This document shows positions 34,091-42,286 of a stretch of 64,000 nucleotides of DNA, piece after piece. The DNA comes from UBA6170 sp942491385. Its GTDB lineage: Bacteria; Chloroflexota; Anaerolineae; Anaerolineales; Anaerolineaceae. Position 1 is the stretch's first letter, and each line of letters opens with the position of its first letter. The stretch is from contig CALOAF010000011.1 of NCBI GenBank assembly GCA_942491385.1, forward strand, positions 124,001 to 188,000, written 5' to 3'. A program made the position numbers and the translations under genes. A model generated the notes under the pieces. The model made no database searches, was not told the DNA's origin, and was given only the letters and a program-made list of their open reading frames with translations.

Positions 34091-34594
34091 TTACCATCCT
34101 TGCAGGAAGGGCAGCCATGTTTGGTCTGTTTGCATACTTCTGGCAAAAATATAAAGCGCATTTCCAGGAGGTGGTTTGGGTGGTCGCAATAATTTCATCC
34201 CAGAATCCTGGACAGTTCTCCCCCCTTTTCTATGATTGCAAACAGAGCAGGCTGTCACGAGGTTTTCCCACGAGAACTCTCCCCCCAAACGCTTGGGGAT
34301 GACATGATCCACTGTAAGTGTGGATGCTTGATTACCGCAGTACTGGCAGGTGTGATGATCCCGCCGGAAGATCTCTTTGCGGGTTAAATGAACCTGTGCT
34401 CTGGGTCGATGGATCATTTTTTGAAGGCGGATGACGGAAGGAATCGGGAACTGTTGATTGATGCTATTGATATAACCACGGCCATTGCTTACCAGAGTCG
34501 CTTTTTCTGTGAGGATGAGTCCAAACGCGCGTCTAAAATCACAGATATTGATAGGTTCAAAATTTGCGTTCAAAACGAGTACTTGATATGCCAT
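34091..34594 (-). CDS. HNH endonuclease family protein
   Basis: A 167-residue protein. The HNH/zinc-finger core is complete: CQYCGNQASTLTVDHVIP supplies the Cys pair and DH, and WENLVTACSVCNHRKGGRT supplies the N and second Cys pair. The N-terminal 60 residues (VLNANFEPINICDFRRAFGL) match the HNH family found near many bacterial genomes. Many members are not mobile, and no phage or intein context is seen here. The gene converges with the permease gene with a gap of five bases. Function could be DNA repair or defence, but nothing nearby supports either. Confidence 0.88.
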   Translation of the reverse strand: MAYQVLVLNANFEPINICDFRRAFGLILTEKATLVSNGRGYINSINQQFPIPSVIRLQKMIHRPRAQVHLTRKEIFRRDHHTCQYCGNQASTLTVDHVIPKRLGGEFSWENLVTACSVCNHRKGGRTVQDSGMKLLRPPKPPPGNALYIFARSMQTDQTWLPFLQGW

Positions 34595-34686
34595 ATTATC
34601 CCTAAATTAAAATTATAGCAGAATGTAATAAGAACTCGTACGACCATGAAAATATTTATTCAATAAAAGAAATTTTATTTCTTCTT

Positions 34687-34710
34687 TGTACAAACCATCT
34701 ATGTACAAAC
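34687..34710. promoter_or_regulatory. Two TGTACAAAC direct repeats, 15-bp spacing, upstream of the epimerase gene
   Basis: TGTACAAAC occurs at 34687-34695 and 34702-34710. The first is part of the palindrome TTTGTACAAA. A TATAAT lies at 34733-34738, so the pair covers or borders the -35 position. This is the typical placing of an operator. The regulator is unknown. Confidence 0.45.
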
Positions 34711-34775
34711 AACAAATAGGATAGAGAAGATGTATAATCTGATTCATCATTGATTCAGACAGAAAAGGAAATGGG

Positions 34776-35684
34776 ATGAAAATTCTTATCTCTGGTGGTA
34801 CCGGACTGATTGGCCAGGCACTCATAAATAATTTTGTTCAAGCTGGAGACCAGGTAATTGTTTTAACACGAAGTACAAAAGGGCGAGTTGATAATAACTC
34901 CATTCAATATATCCCCTGGGATGCAAGATCGGCAGAGCCTCTTGTTGGGCTAATCCCAGAAATCGACACAGTTATCAATTTAGCTGGTGAAAATATCGGT
35001 GAGGGGCATTGGTCAAATGCAAAGAAAGAACGAATTGTTAATTCAAGAGTTTTGGCCGGAAATGCTTTGTCAAGGGCAATCCTGGAGTCTCATCATCGAC
35101 CTGAAATATTTATTCAAGCTTCAGCAGTAGGATATTATGGTCCAAATGATGAGCAACAATTAGATGAATCATCCCCCAATGGGGCAGGATTTTCAGCTGA
35201 TGTAGCCAGACGCTGGGAAGAATCTTCAAAAGAACTCGATCCATCTGACGTCCGGCGTGTGATAATTCGTATAGGTATTGTACTTGATCGACAATCCGGC
35301 GCACTGCCTTTGATGGTTTTACCATTCAGAATGTTTGTTGGGGGTCCAATTGGAAATGGCCGGCAGTTTGTTTCCTGGATCCATTTACAGGATGTCGTCC
35401 GGGCGATTGATTTTGCTGTCCGCAATAAACCCTTAAGCGGTCCTGTAAATCTTACATCGCCGCAATCTTGCACCAACGCAGAATTTGGGAAAGTGATTGG
35501 GAAAGTGCTTCGAAGACCATTTTGGTTTCCTACGCCTGCGTTCGCGTTGGAATTAGTACTGGGAGAGAAAAGCACGCTCGTTCTGGATGGACAAAAAGTC
35601 TATCCAAAAAACCTGCTTGAAAATGGATTCCAATTCAAATATCCAGACTTAGAGAGCGCTCTAAGAAACATTTACCATCAGTAA
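34776..35684 (+). CDS. TIGR01777-family NAD-dependent epimerase
   Basis: The 302-residue protein has an N-terminal Rossmann motif, MKILISGGTGLIGQALI, then DTVINLAGENIGEGHWSNAK, NSRVLAGNALSRAI and QASAVGYYG with the active-site Tyr region. GNGRQFVSWIHLQDVVRAI and NLTSPQSCTNAEFGKVIGKV complete the TIGR01777/YfcH signature. These are extended short-chain dehydrogenases whose substrates are not established; some are tied to cell division in plants and cyanobacteria. GGAAATGGG precedes the ATG. It stands alone between HNH and tyrS. Confidence 0.9.
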   Translation: MKILISGGTGLIGQALINNFVQAGDQVIVLTRSTKGRVDNNSIQYIPWDARSAEPLVGLIPEIDTVINLAGENIGEGHWSNAKKERIVNSRVLAGNALSRAILESHHRPEIFIQASAVGYYGPNDEQQLDESSPNGAGFSADVARRWEESSKELDPSDVRRVIIRIGIVLDRQSGALPLMVLPFRMFVGGPIGNGRQFVSWIHLQDVVRAIDFAVRNKPLSGPVNLTSPQSCTNAEFGKVIGKVLRRPFWFPTPAFALELVLGEKSTLVLDGQKVYPKNLLENGFQFKYPDLESALRNIYHQ

Positions 35685-35813
35685 AAGCGAAAAATATTTT
35701 CTGGTTTTGCGCTAAATTGACTAATTGAACATAAATACTCTGTAGTCTCACTTTGCCAGGTTCAATTCATGTTAGAATTGCGAATACTTAATTTGAAAGG
35801 TGGTATTGATAGA

Positions 35814-37097
35814 ATGAAAATTATAAACAGCGCTTTTGACGAACTTAAATGGCGAGGTATGATATTTGACTACGTCGATGGAATTGACAGCATTCTAAGT
35901 GAGAAAAAAGTTACTGTTTATAACGGATTCGATGCTACAGCTGATAGTCTGCATGTTGGACACATGGTTCCATTATTAGCGCTGGCAAGATTGCAGCGAT
36001 TTGGTCATCATGCAATTGCCTTAGCTGGTGGTGGAACAAGTATGATAGGTGATCCCAGCGGGAAATCAGCAGAAAGACAACTTCTCAGCCGTGAAATCAT
36101 TGAAGGGAATGTTGAAACCATCAAACATCAATTGTCGCATTTTCTTGATTTTAAGGTGAAAACAAATCCTGCGCGGGTATTAAATAATGCTGACTGGCTC
36201 ATGGAGTTGGATCTAATCGAATTCCTGCGCGATATTGGTAAACATTTTACGATCAATTACATGCTGGCAAAAGACTCGGTCAGGTCGAGAATCGACAGGG
36301 AAGAGGGCATATCATTCACTGAATTCAGCTATATGTTGCTGCAATCATATGATTATCTTCACCTATATCAGAATGAGAATTGTATATTGCAAACTGGAGG
36401 GAGCGATCAATGGGGAAATATCACCGCCGGATGTGAACTGGTACGTCGTATTACTGGTCAATCAGTTTTTGGGATGGTATATCCGTTGATTACCAAGTCG
36501 GATGGCACTAAATTTGGAAAAACTGAGTCTGGGTCCGTATGGTTAGATCCCAAACGGACATCACCTTATAAATTTTTCCAGTTCTGGTTGAATACAGATG
36601 ATAAAGACGTAATTAATTACCTGAAATATTTCACATTTTTATCAAAAGATGTGATTGATGCGTTGGAATTTTCTGTTGCAGAAAAGCCAGAAGAAAGAGA
36701 TGCTCAGAAAAGGCTTGCCAAAGAAATCACCACTATTGTTCATGGTGAGACCGCCCTGAGCAGAGCGGAACAAGCCACTCAAGTTCTATTTGGTGGCAGT
36801 CTAGATGGATTAACCGGTTCAGATATCCAAGAAATCTTCGCAGACGTGCAGTCTACAAAACTATCCAGAACTGATTTTGAAGGTGAAGGAAAAATGATGA
36901 TCGACTTATTGGTCGATTGTGGTGTGGCAAAATCCAAAGGCGAGGCGAGAAGGTCGATTCAGGAAGGTGGCATAAACCTCAATAACAATCGTGTTATTCA
37001 AATTGATTATCGTATTCAGGTGGATGCTTTGATTGACAATCGATACTTAATTCTGAGAAAGGGTCGCAAGAATTACCATCTATTGAAGGTTGCCTAG
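35814..37097 (+). CDS. tyrS: Tyrosyl-tRNA synthetase
   Basis: The 427-residue enzyme from the ATG at 35814 begins NSAFDELKWRGMI, the usual N-terminal block. An in-frame ATG at 35769 would add 15 atypical residues. The ATP-binding HIGH motif is HVGHMVPLLAL near residue 50 and the KMSKS motif is KFGKT in SDGTKFGKTESG near residue 240. LQTGGSDQWGNITAG contacts tyrosine. A C-terminal S4 domain is present (KSKGEARRSIQEGGINLN). It charges tRNA-Tyr. No T-box or other leader is seen upstream, unlike ileS. Confidence 0.95.
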   Translation: MKIINSAFDELKWRGMIFDYVDGIDSILSEKKVTVYNGFDATADSLHVGHMVPLLALARLQRFGHHAIALAGGGTSMIGDPSGKSAERQLLSREIIEGNVETIKHQLSHFLDFKVKTNPARVLNNADWLMELDLIEFLRDIGKHFTINYMLAKDSVRSRIDREEGISFTEFSYMLLQSYDYLHLYQNENCILQTGGSDQWGNITAGCELVRRITGQSVFGMVYPLITKSDGTKFGKTESGSVWLDPKRTSPYKFFQFWLNTDDKDVINYLKYFTFLSKDVIDALEFSVAEKPEERDAQKRLAKEITTIVHGETALSRAEQATQVLFGGSLDGLTGSDIQEIFADVQSTKLSRTDFEGEGKMMIDLLVDCGVAKSKGEARRSIQEGGINLNNNRVIQIDYRIQVDALIDNRYLILRKGRKNYHLLKVA

Positions 37098-37124
37098 TTT
37101 CTTAAGTAGCATACTCAATAGAGC

Positions 37125-39728
37125 TTAATTGCTTCCGGATGTTAGAAGCTGTTCCATCATTTGACGTCCAAGATCTCTCGCTTCCTGCGCAGAGCCGTTT
37201 TCAAGTGTCAATACAAAAACCAGAGGGGCCGCTTGCCAGTCAGGTAAAGTGCCAGTAATATACCAGTTCGTTTGATTCTCCGTGGCAGCATTTGAGGAGG
37301 TGATTTCCCAGGCGGGATAATCCATGCGACTAAAGAAATTGGCAGTTTGATTGGCAAATAGAGGGTCCATTGTGCGGGAGGACTCGTTGGATGCAAATAT
37401 TACCCAACCCTGTTTGGGTGTATTCAGTGCATTCGACAATCGCGGGTATGGCATCAGGCCTGCATTGGAGAACACAGCAACTGACCTGGCGATTTGTAGT
37501 GGTGATAATAATGTATTGGAAAGGGATTGTAGCGATTCGGAATCCAATAAAGGCGCAGGTTCAAAAGGTAGTTCAAATATATAGTTGTCGCTCCAACCGA
37601 ATTCCTGAATAATTTCATTCTCTTTCCCTTCTGCCATGATTGAATTTAGGAACTGATTGGCATTTTCACAGCCATTCATCAGTGCTGTCAGCAAGTGGCT
37701 TTTATCCAGGTTACTGAGCGGAAGTGCACAATTTCCTGTTTCAAAGAAATTTTTGCTATCTACATCGATTGAATTTTCAAGTAAATAGGCATATGTGAAT
37801 AATCCAACCAGATTCCCAATTTCATATTTTCCCTGAGTTCCACGGTTGATAAGCGGTGCATTTTCACTTATGGAAAGTTCATCCCAATTTTCATCCAGTT
37901 GAGAAAGAGTGAAGCTGGGGGAAGACCACAAACCCAGGATTTCACCTGTTTTTGCATTCATGATTACTGCAGCTCCCTGGTATTCAGCAAAAGTTTGGAC
38001 TAATTGTCTTTGTCTAGCGAGGTCAATAGTAGTTCTGATATCAACTCCATCTGGCGGGCGGGCGTAAAGCAATTGATTCCACCAAATATCTGAAGTAGGA
38101 ATTCCTGCTGATCCGCGCAGATATGCATCCATACTTGCTTCTAATCCGCTTTGTCCTAGAAACGGGTGGTTATACCCTGCAGTTGTTGATAGAGAAGGTT
38201 CGAGCAAAATACGTTCAAAAGATCCTCGATAACCTGAGGTGATTAAAATTGGATTATTTTGGCGATCCAGTAAATCTCCTCGAGGAACATAGCGGTCGTT
38301 GATTACTTTACGTAAATTGTCATCTCTTGAAAGCAATCCGTCTGATCTGATCGTAGCCCAATAGGTTGTGATCAACGAAATAACAATGAAACAGATCACA
38401 ATCAATGAATAGGTGAAGATGTAAGGTTGTGCTTCCTCCTGGACGACAGACCGGGATGTCTGATGTTGGCTAATCCAAAGTAAGATCAGTACAGACACAA
38501 ATACAGTTAACAGTGATGAGCCACCATAGGAAATAAAAGGGAGAGTCACGCCGGTGAGTGGCAGAAACCGTGTGTTCCCACCGATAATTAGAATTGATTG
38601 GAAGGATAGGAAGACTATAATACCTGAAGCCAACAATCTTTGATATTGATTTCTTCCCTTAATCGCAATTGAAAATCCCCTGTATGAAAGAAAAGCAAAC
38701 AGGCTGATGATAAACAGGCTGCCGAACAACCCTAATTCTTCACTAATGGCAGCAAATATGAAATCAGAAATGGCTACTGGTACAATCCCCGGACTACCCA
38801 AACCAGGGCCAGAGCCCAGAATAAACCCAGCAGCTATCGCCTGAATAGATTGGATGATCTGATAAGAACCTCCGGATGGATCAACCCAGGGATTTAACCA
38901 ACCATCAATGCGAATTTGAATAACACTAAAATTTCGATAACCAAAATATCCTGCGATTGCAATGATCATAAAAAATATAAATACTGACCGTTTTTTACCG
39001 GAAACGATAAAAATAAAAAACATATATATAGTCAAGAAGATGGTAGCTGTTCCCAAATCCCGCTGTGCAAAAAGTATCAAAATCGCTGCAACGACCATTA
39101 CAAAAGACGAAACAAGTAATACCGAAAGATTCTTCCTTAAAGCCCAGTTATCAGCAAAAAATGCTGCCAGATAAATGATAAATAAAAGTTTCAAAGGTTC
39201 AGAAGGTTGGAAATAAATTCCACCCCATCCCAACCAGAGTCGTGGGCCTTCTCCTCCTGGGTAGATGCCAAACACGAAGGTTAATCCGGTAACCAGAAGT
39301 CCAACTGTCAACCAGATATATTTATAGCGACGTAATTGATTGATGACTGCTGGAAACTTCATACCCCAAAATAAAATGATTGAGCCAAAACTGAACCAGA
39401 TTAATTGGCGCCATCCAAAAGAAGTGGACAGACGGAAGATTGTCATCAGACCGATTCCGGTCAATATAAAAACAATGGGGATAATGTATGGATCGCGATT
39501 TGGCAAGTGACGGGTACTGGCTTTGTGAACTAAGAAACTGGCAACTAGCCATACCAGGAAACCAATCCATTGTTCCCAGTTGATTGGAGTTTCCCAATCT
39601 AATGTACGAATAACTGGTGCGAAAGTGAGCACCGCACTGTATAAAAATAGAATTACGCCACCCAAAAAGAAGAGGCTGAATTGAAGTCGATCTCTATCAT
39701 TAAAGAAAAGATGTTTAATTTGGTTCAC
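37125..39728 (-). CDS. SEDS (RodA/FtsW) glycosyltransferase fused to a degenerate transpeptidase
   Basis: This 867-residue protein joins two envelope modules. Residues 1-430 form a SEDS polymerase with about ten helices; FAAISEELGLFGSLFIISLF, FLPLTGVTLPFISYGGSSLL and WLGWGGIYFQPSEPLKLLFI are the RodA/FtsW hallmarks. Residues 440-867 align with class B PBP transpeptidases. The active-site SxxK box position reads NLVG at 639-642, and the KTG box reads ITGT at 824-827, so serine and both lysines are missing. The second half is probably non-catalytic, perhaps a regulator of the polymerase. It overlaps mtnP by four bases and is the last gene of the fha operon. Confidence 0.87.
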   Translation of the reverse strand: MNQIKHLFFNDRDRLQFSLFFLGGVILFLYSAVLTFAPVIRTLDWETPINWEQWIGFLVWLVASFLVHKASTRHLPNRDPYIIPIVFILTGIGLMTIFRLSTSFGWRQLIWFSFGSIILFWGMKFPAVINQLRRYKYIWLTVGLLVTGLTFVFGIYPGGEGPRLWLGWGGIYFQPSEPLKLLFIIYLAAFFADNWALRKNLSVLLVSSFVMVVAAILILFAQRDLGTATIFLTIYMFFIFIVSGKKRSVFIFFMIIAIAGYFGYRNFSVIQIRIDGWLNPWVDPSGGSYQIIQSIQAIAAGFILGSGPGLGSPGIVPVAISDFIFAAISEELGLFGSLFIISLFAFLSYRGFSIAIKGRNQYQRLLASGIIVFLSFQSILIIGGNTRFLPLTGVTLPFISYGGSSLLTVFVSVLILLWISQHQTSRSVVQEEAQPYIFTYSLIVICFIVISLITTYWATIRSDGLLSRDDNLRKVINDRYVPRGDLLDRQNNPILITSGYRGSFERILLEPSLSTTAGYNHPFLGQSGLEASMDAYLRGSAGIPTSDIWWNQLLYARPPDGVDIRTTIDLARQRQLVQTFAEYQGAAVIMNAKTGEILGLWSSPSFTLSQLDENWDELSISENAPLINRGTQGKYEIGNLVGLFTYAYLLENSIDVDSKNFFETGNCALPLSNLDKSHLLTALMNGCENANQFLNSIMAEGKENEIIQEFGWSDNYIFELPFEPAPLLDSESLQSLSNTLLSPLQIARSVAVFSNAGLMPYPRLSNALNTPKQGWVIFASNESSRTMDPLFANQTANFFSRMDYPAWEITSSNAATENQTNWYITGTLPDWQAAPLVFVLTLENGSAQEARDLGRQMMEQLLTSGSN

Positions 39729-40588
39729 TGTAAATATTTATTGATGAATATGCTAAGTTTTTCTTTCTCACTCGAATCTATATAATCCGGGTTGGTTGTT
39801 AAGGCACTTGCGAGTGCTTGCTGGCAGCCACAATCATAAGGCTCATGTTTTTTAATGAGGTTCAATATCGAATGGTTTGCCACCTCACCATTTTTCTTGA
39901 GGATTTTTAATATCATTTCAACAGTTACTGTCTCTTCGTGCATGTGCCAGACATCGTAATCAGTTACATGCGCAAACGCTGCATAACACATTTCCGCCTC
40001 TCGGGCTAGGAAAACTTCCGGTGAAGTAGTCATGCCAATAATGGACATTCCCCAGGAGCGGAATAAATTCGATTCTGCTTTGGTTGAAAAGCGTGGTCCT
40101 TCGATTGTGACCAATGCTCCAACCTTGTGAACGACTGCTCCAGTCTCAACAACCGACTCATATAATAACTGGGACAGGTGAGGGCAGAATGGATCAGCAG
40201 CACTCACGTGGGCTACCAACCCTGTCTTGAAAAATGTTCTTTCACGATTCTTTGTGAAATCGACTATTTGATCAGGGATCACAATATCGCCAGGGGCAAA
40301 ATCTTCCCTCAAAGAACCGCAGGCTGAAATTGCGATAACATTTTTAACTCCTAATTTCTTGAGTGCAAAAATATTAGCCCGGTTGTTAATTTCAGAAGGA
40401 GGAATGCGGTGACCGATTCCATGGCGTGCTAAAAAGGCTATTGTTTTTCCTTCTACCGTAGCAATGAAGATGGGTGAGCTGGGTAAGCCATATGGGGTTT
40501 CCGTCACCAGTTCTTCCTGTATGGCAACACCTTCCATTTGATAAATACCTGTTCCTCCAATGACACCCAGATCAATTGTGTAAGACAT
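39725..40588 (-). CDS. mtnP: S-methyl-5'-thioadenosine phosphorylase
   Basis: The start at 40588 is decided by AAGGAGG six bases upstream; a longer in-frame opening has no such site. The 287-residue protein has VIGGTGIYQMEG, LARHGIGHRIPPSEINNRAN, ISACGSLREDFAPGDIVIPD, IEGPRFSTKAESNLFRSWG and IIGMTTSPEVFLAREAE. The last block and TDYDVWH place it in the MTAP group. It splits methylthioadenosine to adenine and methylthioribose-1-phosphate. Such enzymes can also use other 6-aminopurine or 6-oxopurine nucleosides. Its position within an fha/SEDS operon is odd for a salvage enzyme. Confidence 0.9.
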   Translation of the reverse strand: MSYTIDLGVIGGTGIYQMEGVAIQEELVTETPYGLPSSPIFIATVEGKTIAFLARHGIGHRIPPSEINNRANIFALKKLGVKNVIAISACGSLREDFAPGDIVIPDQIVDFTKNRERTFFKTGLVAHVSAADPFCPHLSQLLYESVVETGAVVHKVGALVTIEGPRFSTKAESNLFRSWGMSIIGMTTSPEVFLAREAEMCYAAFAHVTDYDVWHMHEETVTVEMILKILKKNGEVANHSILNLIKKHEPYDCGCQQALASALTTNPDYIDSSEKEKLSIFINKYLQ

Positions 40589-40611
40589 TGGTTCCTCCTT
40601 CAAAGAATTAG

Positions 40612-41043
40612 TTAATGGGAATTTATGGTATGAACGATTAATTTAATATTGCCAACTTGCAACATATCATTGTCAGCCAAAATGCAAGGTTGATCGATGC
40701 GTTCATCATTCAGGAATGTACCATTCGTTGAATTCAAATCATGGATCCACCAATTTTGATCGATTAAATATAATCTAGCGTGCTGTGCTGAGATTGTTTC
40801 ATCCTGAATAAGCACTTTGCAATTTGGGTCCCGACCCAAAAGTACATCAGTTTGTTTGATCACAAACGCTTCCTGCTCCGGCTTATCCTTATAGGAAATG
40901 CGAATACTGGATGATAAGTCGGGGGAAAGAAGCTTAATTTGCGTTCTTAATTGACGCCAGGTTGTTAAAAAAAGCAAGCCTACAAATCCTAGTAAAAAAA
41001 TTGCCAGGATAATTCTTAGGATAAGCACAATAATTGCTGTCAT
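40612..41043 (-). CDS. FHA-domain protein, FhaB-like, membrane-anchored
   Basis: A 143-residue protein with one membrane helix (about residues 4-26) and a C-terminal FHA domain. LLGRDPNCKVLIQDETISAQ and HARLYLIDQNWWIHDLNSTN show the phosphothreonine-binding GR, SxxH (here SAQH) and NG motifs. In Actinobacteria, FhaB sits in the rodA-pbpA operon and links Ser/Thr kinase signals to wall synthesis. The gene overlaps fhaA by four bases and is 23 bases upstream of mtnP. No kinase gene is present in the window. Confidence 0.86.
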   Translation of the reverse strand: MTAIIVLILRIILAIFLLGFVGLLFLTTWRQLRTQIKLLSPDLSSSIRISYKDKPEQEAFVIKQTDVLLGRDPNCKVLIQDETISAQHARLYLIDQNWWIHDLNSTNGTFLNDERIDQPCILADNDMLQVGNIKLIVHTINSH

Positions 41044-41819
41044 TTTGAATCTACAATTCTAGGAATTTCTGCAGTGGAACCGTGGTCAATTTCATGTGAG
41101 TCACTTTCCTCTCCATAAACTAAAGGATAATTCGCGATGGAAATTACATCTCCTGGTCGCAGCATAGCTTGTTTTATTCTAATGCCATTTATAAAAGTAC
41201 CAGAAGTCGAGTTTAAATCAAAAATCACAAAATTTCCATTGATATTCCGGATTTGTGCGTGGTTCCTACTGATTGTGGGATCATCAATGATTAAGTGATT
41301 ATCATTTTTTCTGCCGATTTGGGTAAATGCTACCGTTAATGGGAAGATATCTTTATTGGGCAAGAGGAGGTAAGCATCCCTACTGATCATTCTATTCTTA
41401 CCTTCACCCGGGTGAGTTTTTAATACAGCCGTCTTCTCGATTTCATGTTTCACTGAATAGAAATTAATTCTGTATTCGTTAATATCAGGAAATTCAGGAT
41501 CAGAAAAGAATTCTACACTTATTTCGCCACTGAAATTTATATCGTACTCCTCAGCACTTTCAGTTAATGTCTTTTGGATTTCCTGGATCCATTGTGGATC
41601 AGCATTGAAATTATTGTAGACATCTGGATGAACTGAAATTGAATATATATTGGGTAAGGGTTCATTATTATCGATTGCTTTAATTACCAGATCACGCATT
41701 TCATGAATGATTGCAATAGCAACTGATTTTTGAGTTGTATTCCAGGGAAAAATTAGGATACTACTCTCTATCAAGCCCTGCAGTCTTTTCTCAATTTCCT
41801 CAAATAAAGTTCTCATCAT
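41040..41819 (-). CDS. FhaA-like protein (DUF3662 plus FHA domain)
   Basis: The N-terminal 130 residues match DUF3662/FhaA-N: LFEEIEKRLQGLIESSILIF, PNIYSISVHPDVYNNF and VEFFSDPEFPDINEYRI. A linker leads to a C-terminal FHA domain with IGRKNDNHLIIDDPTISRNH and FDLNSTSGTFINGIRI. FhaA in mycobacteria binds phosphorylated partners and restrains late peptidoglycan synthesis. The ATG at 41819 or the next at 41816 is the start. A TATAAT on this strand ends only about six bases before it, so the mRNA may be leaderless. It heads the operon fhaA-fhaB-mtnP-SEDS/PBP. Confidence 0.87.
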   Translation of the reverse strand: MMRTLFEEIEKRLQGLIESSILIFPWNTTQKSVAIAIIHEMRDLVIKAIDNNEPLPNIYSISVHPDVYNNFNADPQWIQEIQKTLTESAEEYDINFSGEISVEFFSDPEFPDINEYRINFYSVKHEIEKTAVLKTHPGEGKNRMISRDAYLLLPNKDIFPLTVAFTQIGRKNDNHLIIDDPTISRNHAQIRNINGNFVIFDLNSTSGTFINGIRIKQAMLRPGDVISIANYPLVYGEESDSHEIDHGSTAEIPRIVDSK

Positions 41820-41824
41820 CTATA

Positions 41825-41852
41825 ATTATAAAGGGAAAGGAAAAACAAGCAA
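41825..41852 (-). promoter_or_regulatory. Candidate promoter for the fhaA operon, leaderless
   Basis: On the minus strand TTGCTT (41847-41852) and TATAAT (41825-41830) are 16 bases apart. Transcription would begin within a base or two of the fhaA ATG. A TATAAT facing the other way at 41821-41826 may serve archease, so the two promoters overlap. Confidence 0.55.
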
Positions 41853-42271
41853 TGATGCCGGAAAAAGAGCAAGGGTATGAAGAAATTGATCATACAGCAG
41901 ATATTGCGTTTCGTATTTGGGCAACCACCCTGGATGAATTGTTCAAGTTGGCTGTTGATTCGATGAATAGTGTGACCGATATTGTTTATGATGAGAATGA
42001 TTCCGGAAATTACGAAGATTTCAGTATTCAAGATGTTGATTTAGAAAGTATGCTGGTTTCACTTTTGAATGATTGTAATTATAAAATTCAACAAGAAATG
42101 ATTTGCTCCAGAATTTCTGAAATCTATGTTGAAAACGAGAAGATTAGAGGCAAATATTTTCATCAGGGAATTAAAAGTTTCAACAAGGAAATTAAAGCTG
42201 TCACATATCACAAACTCAATATCCAGCATTCCAGAGGAAGTTATGCTGTGGAGATTGTTTTTGATGTATGA
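41852..42271 (+). CDS. Archease, RtcB cofactor
   Basis: The 139-residue protein from ATG 41852 (or 41855) has the archease N-terminus YEEIDHTADIAFRIWATTLD and the acidic middle DLESMLVSLLNDCNYKIQ. The C-terminus EIKAVTYHKLNIQ plus VEIVFDV is also conserved; the Asp residues bind metal and support GTP-dependent activation of RtcB. Longer upstream opening would run through the promoter and into fhaA, so it is rejected. rtcB follows 15 bases later, the classical pairing in archaea and many bacteria. Confidence 0.92.
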   Translation: MMPEKEQGYEEIDHTADIAFRIWATTLDELFKLAVDSMNSVTDIVYDENDSGNYEDFSIQDVDLESMLVSLLNDCNYKIQQEMICSRISEIYVENEKIRGKYFHQGIKSFNKEIKAVTYHKLNIQHSRGSYAVEIVFDV

Positions 42272-42286
42272 TGTGAGGGGAGAGAT

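Noticed and set aside
34091..34594. HNH protein as part of a mobile intron, prophage or restriction system
   Set aside because: There is no methylase, intron or terminase context, and its neighbours are core genes.
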